DNA of 16,294 bases, taken from JBMNUL01 sp050946255. GTDB taxonomy: Bacteria > Actinomycetota > Coriobacteriia > Coriobacteriales > CADBOM01. A model generated the notes under the pieces. That model searched no databases. It had not been told where the DNA came from and saw only the letters and a list, made by a program, of their open reading frames with translations. Each line of letters opens with the position of its first letter. The first letter of the stretch is position 1. Below are positions 13,996 through 16,294 of this stretch, piece after piece. Where the stretch lies: assembly GCA_050946255.1 (NCBI GenBank), contig JBMNUL010000043.1:1-16294 (forward strand). Direction: 5' to 3'. A program made the position numbers and the translations under genes.

Positions 13996-14019
13996 GTTCG
14001 AATCGTGCCGGGGGCACCA
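13996..14019 (+). repeat. Third tRNA-Arg 3'-end remnant (old att site)
   Basis: 24 bases match the T loop through the CCA end of tRNA-Arg(CCT) with one change. Sequence upstream is unrelated to the tRNA. It marks the right end of an older insertion, so 13090-14019 looks like a second, decayed element at the same site, and the DNA after 14019 is probably the original chromosome downstream of the tRNA. Confidence 0.75.
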
Positions 14020-14032
14020 CTCCGAAAATGTT

Positions 14033-14071
14033 AGAACCCGTCCGACGATGTGCCGGTCGGGTTCTTGTTTT
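14033..14071 (+). terminator. Strong intrinsic terminator, probably the original tRNA-Arg terminator
   Basis: AGAACCCGTCCG (14033-14044) pairs with CGGTCGGGTTCT (14054-14065) at 11 of 12 positions with a 9-base loop, followed by TGTTTTG. It lies 13 bases after the tRNA remnant's CCA, the usual distance for a tRNA terminator. The following 14072-14268 holds no convincing gene. Confidence 0.8.
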
Positions 14072-14268
14072 GTGACGTTGTTGAGCTTCAGAGGTTGAAA
14101 TTCCTCTGGCCTGCTTTTGTTGTATTTATGTCCGAAATTCCAAAAGTGTGTGAAAAATGGGTGAAAAAATTTTCTAATGAACTAATAGCGGAAGAAATTT
14201 CCCTCCACGATGGTGGGATGATGAAACGGGCCTAAACAATAATCCTTTTAAATAGAGAGGAAAATGCT

Positions 14269-14583
14269 ATGGTAACAGCTCATGAAGCTTTCGTTGCGGT
14301 GTTCTATGCCCTCGATGCAGCATATGACGAGAGTAAGGATGAAGAAATAGGAAAATACCTGTCAGATGCGAATCCATTTTTGTTTAACGACAGGGACTCT
14401 GCAGATCCTGCTATTTTCGAAGAATATCAAGGAAAGTTTTTAAATCAGTTTGGTGATTGGGCAGGTGTTGAGGAGTCCCTTGAATTCTCACGTGCGTATC
14501 TTGAGGAGAAGAGCGAGACTCTATTGGCTGCTTTTAACTCAGTTGTAGACGATGCAAAATGGAAATCAGCGATTGAGGGATGA
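14269..14583 (+). CDS. Hypothetical small acidic protein
   Basis: 104 aa. GAGAGG lies 8 bases upstream of the ATG. The protein is acidic and helical (TAHEAFVAVFYALDAAYDES, DEEIGKYLSDANPFLF, later SLEFSRAYLEEKSETLLAAF), with no signal peptide, membrane segment or known motif. It is AT-richer than the left half of the window. The DUF4143 pseudogene fragment begins within 5 bases of its stop. The family is not recognised. Confidence 0.7.
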   Translation: MVTAHEAFVAVFYALDAAYDESKDEEIGKYLSDANPFLFNDRDSADPAIFEEYQGKFLNQFGDWAGVEESLEFSRAYLEEKSETLLAAFNSVVDDAKWKSAIEG

Positions 14584-14799
14584 CGGGTCCATCAAAGTCA
14601 TTACCGGGATTTCTCGCTGTGGCAAATCGTACCTTCTTTTCAACATCTTCTCGTGATGCCTTCTCAACAACAGTTCTCAGGTTTCCCCGATTTCAGGGGT
14701 GTCAAGCAACTTTTTCGGTGGGATTTTTATCGGTGGTCGAGGGGAGCGAAAGCCGATCTTGAAGCTCCTGCTTCTCAAACTACATCGTAAGAAGAAAAA

Positions 14800-14851
14800 C
14801 GTGTATTTCAAATACACGAAAAAATAAAAATACGTGTATTTTAAATACAGA
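14800..14851. repeat. Two AT-rich palindromes 33 bp apart
   Basis: CGTGTATTT-C-AAATACACG (14800-14818) is a perfect palindrome. CGTGTATTT-T-AAATACAGA (14833-14851) matches 7 of 9 arm positions. The centres are 33 bases apart, three helical turns, in an A/T-rich island within the missing part of the DUF4143 gene. They resemble a double operator of a lost or transposed promoter, or a remnant of an inserted element. Confidence 0.6.
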
Positions 14852-15233
14852 AAATGTATGCCATCCATATCGGGTTTCAAGTAGCGGCCCCCTGGTTCCA
14901 TACGACGAAGATGAGGGGAGCTTCTTCAAGGTCTATGTGGCCGACACTGGAATAATGTTCTACAAGCTGGGAATCAATCCCAACATCTGGCTCGATGAGG
15001 CAGGCCAGGATTTGGTAATGCCGTCCTCTGATTTTAGAGGCGCTCTGGCGGAGAACGGCGTTATGCAGGCTTTCGCCTCAAATGATTTGCAGACGTTCTA
15101 TTGGATGCCACCCGATTCGTGGAACGATCGCGGTGAGGTCGATTTCCTCCTCCAGGACGACCGTGGCCGAGTCGTTCCGATCGAGGTGAAGTCCGACCGG
15201 AATATAAAGGCTCGCACGCTCACCAAGTTCATG

Positions 15234-15354
15234 GAACGTTCTGTCTGAGATAGCCTAGTAATCGCCGGAATCACGGAGCTTGTTCCCCGCCGTGATTTTG
15301 GGGAGCGCGCTCTGTGAAATCGGGGAAATAGGGGTTGACAGAGACAGAACGTTC
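15234..15354. mobile_element. MITE-like insertion of 105 bp with 8-bp target duplication
   Basis: The insert 15242-15346 starts with TGTCTGAG and ends with the complement of TGTCTCTG, giving 5 matching terminal bases with further similarity. It is flanked by GAACGTTC on both sides (15234-15241 and 15347-15354). Inside is an 8-bp inverted repeat AATCACGG (15269-15276) and CCGTGATT (15290-15297). Removing the insert plus one GAACGTTC restores the DUF4143 reading frame, which proves that it is an insertion. It has no coding capacity, so it would have moved with a transposase encoded elsewhere. Confidence 0.8.
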
Positions 15355-15518
15355 GAGTGCGCCTTACAGCGTGGTTCTCTCGACTCGAGATTTCTCGCGG
15401 ACAGATGAAGACGGGGGCGAGGAGATCAGACACGTGCCCCTCTATGCGGCGCATTGTCTAGGCGAGAGCTGCATAAAGGTTTCCCAATGATCCAGAAAGG
15501 CGTGGCCTTCTGTCGCCG

Positions 15519-16294
15519 CTATTTGCGGGTCTTAAGCAGCTCTGCCTTCAGCTCGTCCTCGATGCGCTTCATCTCCACTTCGGCCTGCTGACGCTTCTCG
15601 CGACCTTCCTGCTGAATCTGCACCACTTCGTCGAGGGTCTGGATCAGCTGTTCGTTGGTGTGCTTGAGCGTCTCGATGTCCACGATGCCACGCTCGCTCT
15701 CCCGCGCGATGTCGGTCGTGGTCTGATGCAGGATGTCGGCGTTTTTGCGCAGCAGCTCGTTGGTCATGTCGGTCACCGCATTCTGTGCCCTCACCGCCTG
15801 CGTGGAGTTCTCGATGCCCAGAGCCAGCACCATCTGGCTCTTCCACAGTGGGATGGTGTTCACGATGGTGGTCTGGATCTTCTCGATCATCACCGTCTCG
15901 CCGTTCTGTACGAGTCTGATCTGTGGTGCCGTCTGCATGGCGATGGTGCGGGTCAGCTCCAGGTCGGAGATCTTCTTCTCCAGGCGGTTGCACTTGGACT
16001 CCAGGTCCTGCGCGGCCTGCGCATCCTCGGTTCGGCCGGTCTCCCGCGCCTTGTCCATCAGCTGGGCCAGCTCGCCCTCGCGGATCTCCTTCAGGCGCTT
16101 CTTGCCGGCCAGGATGTACATCGTGAGTTCCTTGTAGTACTCAAGGTTCAGGTCGTACAGCTTGTCCAGCATCGCCGAGTCCTTCATCAGCTTCATCTGG
16201 TGGGTCTGCAGCACCTTGACCGTCTTGTCGACGTTGCCCTCGACCTTGTCGTACTTCGCGCGCAGGCCTTCCACCTTGTTGGCACCGCGTTTGA
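15519..16294 (-). CDS. telA: Toxic anion resistance protein, TelA family (N-terminus beyond the window)
   Basis: 258 C-terminal codons are visible; the frame stays open to the window edge (KRGANKVEGLRAKYDKVEG), so the start lies outside. TelA proteins are usually about 350-400 aa. The visible part shows the family's pattern of long amphipathic helices: HQMKLMKDSAMLDKLYDLNL, YYKELTMYILAGKKRLKEIR, the IRLVQNGETVMIEKIQTTIV segment, TIPLWKSQMVLALGIEN, and a long charged C-terminal coiled coil. There are no signal peptide or membrane segments in this part. The family is linked to tellurite and other toxic-anion or envelope stress resistance, with an unclear biochemical role. It is convergent with the DUF4143 pseudogene, 28 bases away. 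Confidence 0.9.
   Translation of the reverse strand, partial: KRGANKVEGLRAKYDKVEGNVDKTVKVLQTHQMKLMKDSAMLDKLYDLNLEYYKELTMYILAGKKRLKEIREGELAQLMDKARETGRTEDAQAAQDLESKCNRLEKKISDLELTRTIAMQTAPQIRLVQNGETVMIEKIQTTIVNTIPLWKSQMVLALGIENSTQAVRAQNAVTDMTNELLRKNADILHQTTTDIARESERGIVDIETLKHTNEQLIQTLDEVVQIQQEGREKRQQAEVEMKRIEDELKAELLKTRK

Larger units (their letters stand above)
14579..15490 (+). pseudogene. DUF4143-type AAA ATPase, broken (internal deletion and insertion)
   Basis: Three collinear pieces. (1) 14579-14656 encodes DDGSIKVITGISRCGKSYLL, holding the Walker A motif GISRCGKS, then reaches a stop. (2) About 14871-15241 encodes the DUF4143 part (FFKVYVADTGIMFYKLG, then DFRGALAENGVMQAF, EVDFLLQDDRG and VPIEVKSDRNIKARTL). 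(3) 15355-15490 encodes the tail (YSVVLSTRDFSR, then HVPLYAAHCLGES) in a different frame. Between 2 and 3 a 105-bp insertion with an 8-bp duplication shifts the frame; removing it joins the frames exactly (KFMER then SSAPYSVVL). Between 1 and 2 about half of a normal 400-450-residue protein is missing and replaced by AT-rich palindromic sequence. Such ATPases are expanded in Eggerthellaceae; their function is poorly known. Confidence 0.85.

Noticed and set aside
14050..14235. Short open frame of 61 codons
   Set aside because: It starts inside a strong terminator hairpin and has no ribosome site or recognisable protein.
14580..14762. Open frame of 60 codons after the small gene at 14269
   Set aside because: It is an out-of-frame reading of the ATPase Walker A fragment; the homologous frame is the one starting GAT at 14579.
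1830..15354. GAACGTTC occurs near 1831, in the iterons and as the MITE target duplication
   Set aside because: An 8-bp palindrome can recur by chance; the contexts differ and no longer similarity links them, so a common element is not supported.
1..16294. CRISPR array
   Set aside because: No regularly spaced repeat-spacer pattern and no cas genes were seen on either strand.

Overview
The window looks like chromosome of a high-GC anaerobic actinobacterium of the Eggerthellaceae/Coriobacteriia type (Gordonibacter, Eggerthella, Adlercreutzia and relatives). This is an inference from gene content: soluble molybdopterin oxidoreductases of the kinds used on phenolic compounds, a LysR regulator beside them, DUF4143 ATPase remnants, and GC-rich codon use with strong GGAGG ribosome binding sites. 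No marker gene fixes the species.

Left half (1-7522): a phenolic-compound locus. From left to right it holds the 5' part of a molybdopterin oxidoreductase (minus strand, cut by the window edge), a divergent LysR regulator, a convergent subtype-B tannase (minus strand), and divergent from that a pyrogallol hydroxytransferase large subunit (athL) and its iron-sulfur small subunit (athS). Tannase frees gallate from galloyl esters. Pyrogallol hydroxytransferase isomerises pyrogallol, the decarboxylation product of gallate, to phloroglucinol. The locus therefore reads as an anaerobic galloyl-ester/gallotannin utilisation cluster in which only the gallate decarboxylase and phloroglucinol steps are not seen. 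Two tandem 20-bp palindromes lie between tannase and athL, and another palindrome lies between LysR and the first oxidoreductase. All are candidate operators.

Middle (7686-13089): an intact tRNA-Arg(CCT) is the left boundary of a 5.3-kb integrated element bounded by a perfect 65-bp direct repeat (attL 7717-7781, attR 13025-13089). Its gene order is leftward integrase, leftward zinc-finger protein, rightward small HTH protein, excisionase-like HTH protein, unknown protein, replisome-organizer-like protein with four 11-bp iterons at its 3' end, zinc-ribbon protein, small terminase subunit, then a small leftward cargo gene. There are no capsid, portal, tail, lysis or large-terminase genes. This matches a very compact phage-inducible chromosomal island (phage satellite).

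Right part (13090-16294): a decayed region next to the same tRNA site. It holds a toxin-antitoxin pair with an intact AbrB-like antitoxin and a frameshifted RelE-type toxin, a third tRNA 3'-end remnant (13996-14019), a strong terminator, a small unrecognised gene, and a DUF4143-type AAA ATPase pseudogene. The pseudogene has lost its middle and was interrupted near its end by a 105-bp MITE-like insertion flanked by an 8-bp target duplication. The window ends inside a telA-family gene on the minus strand.
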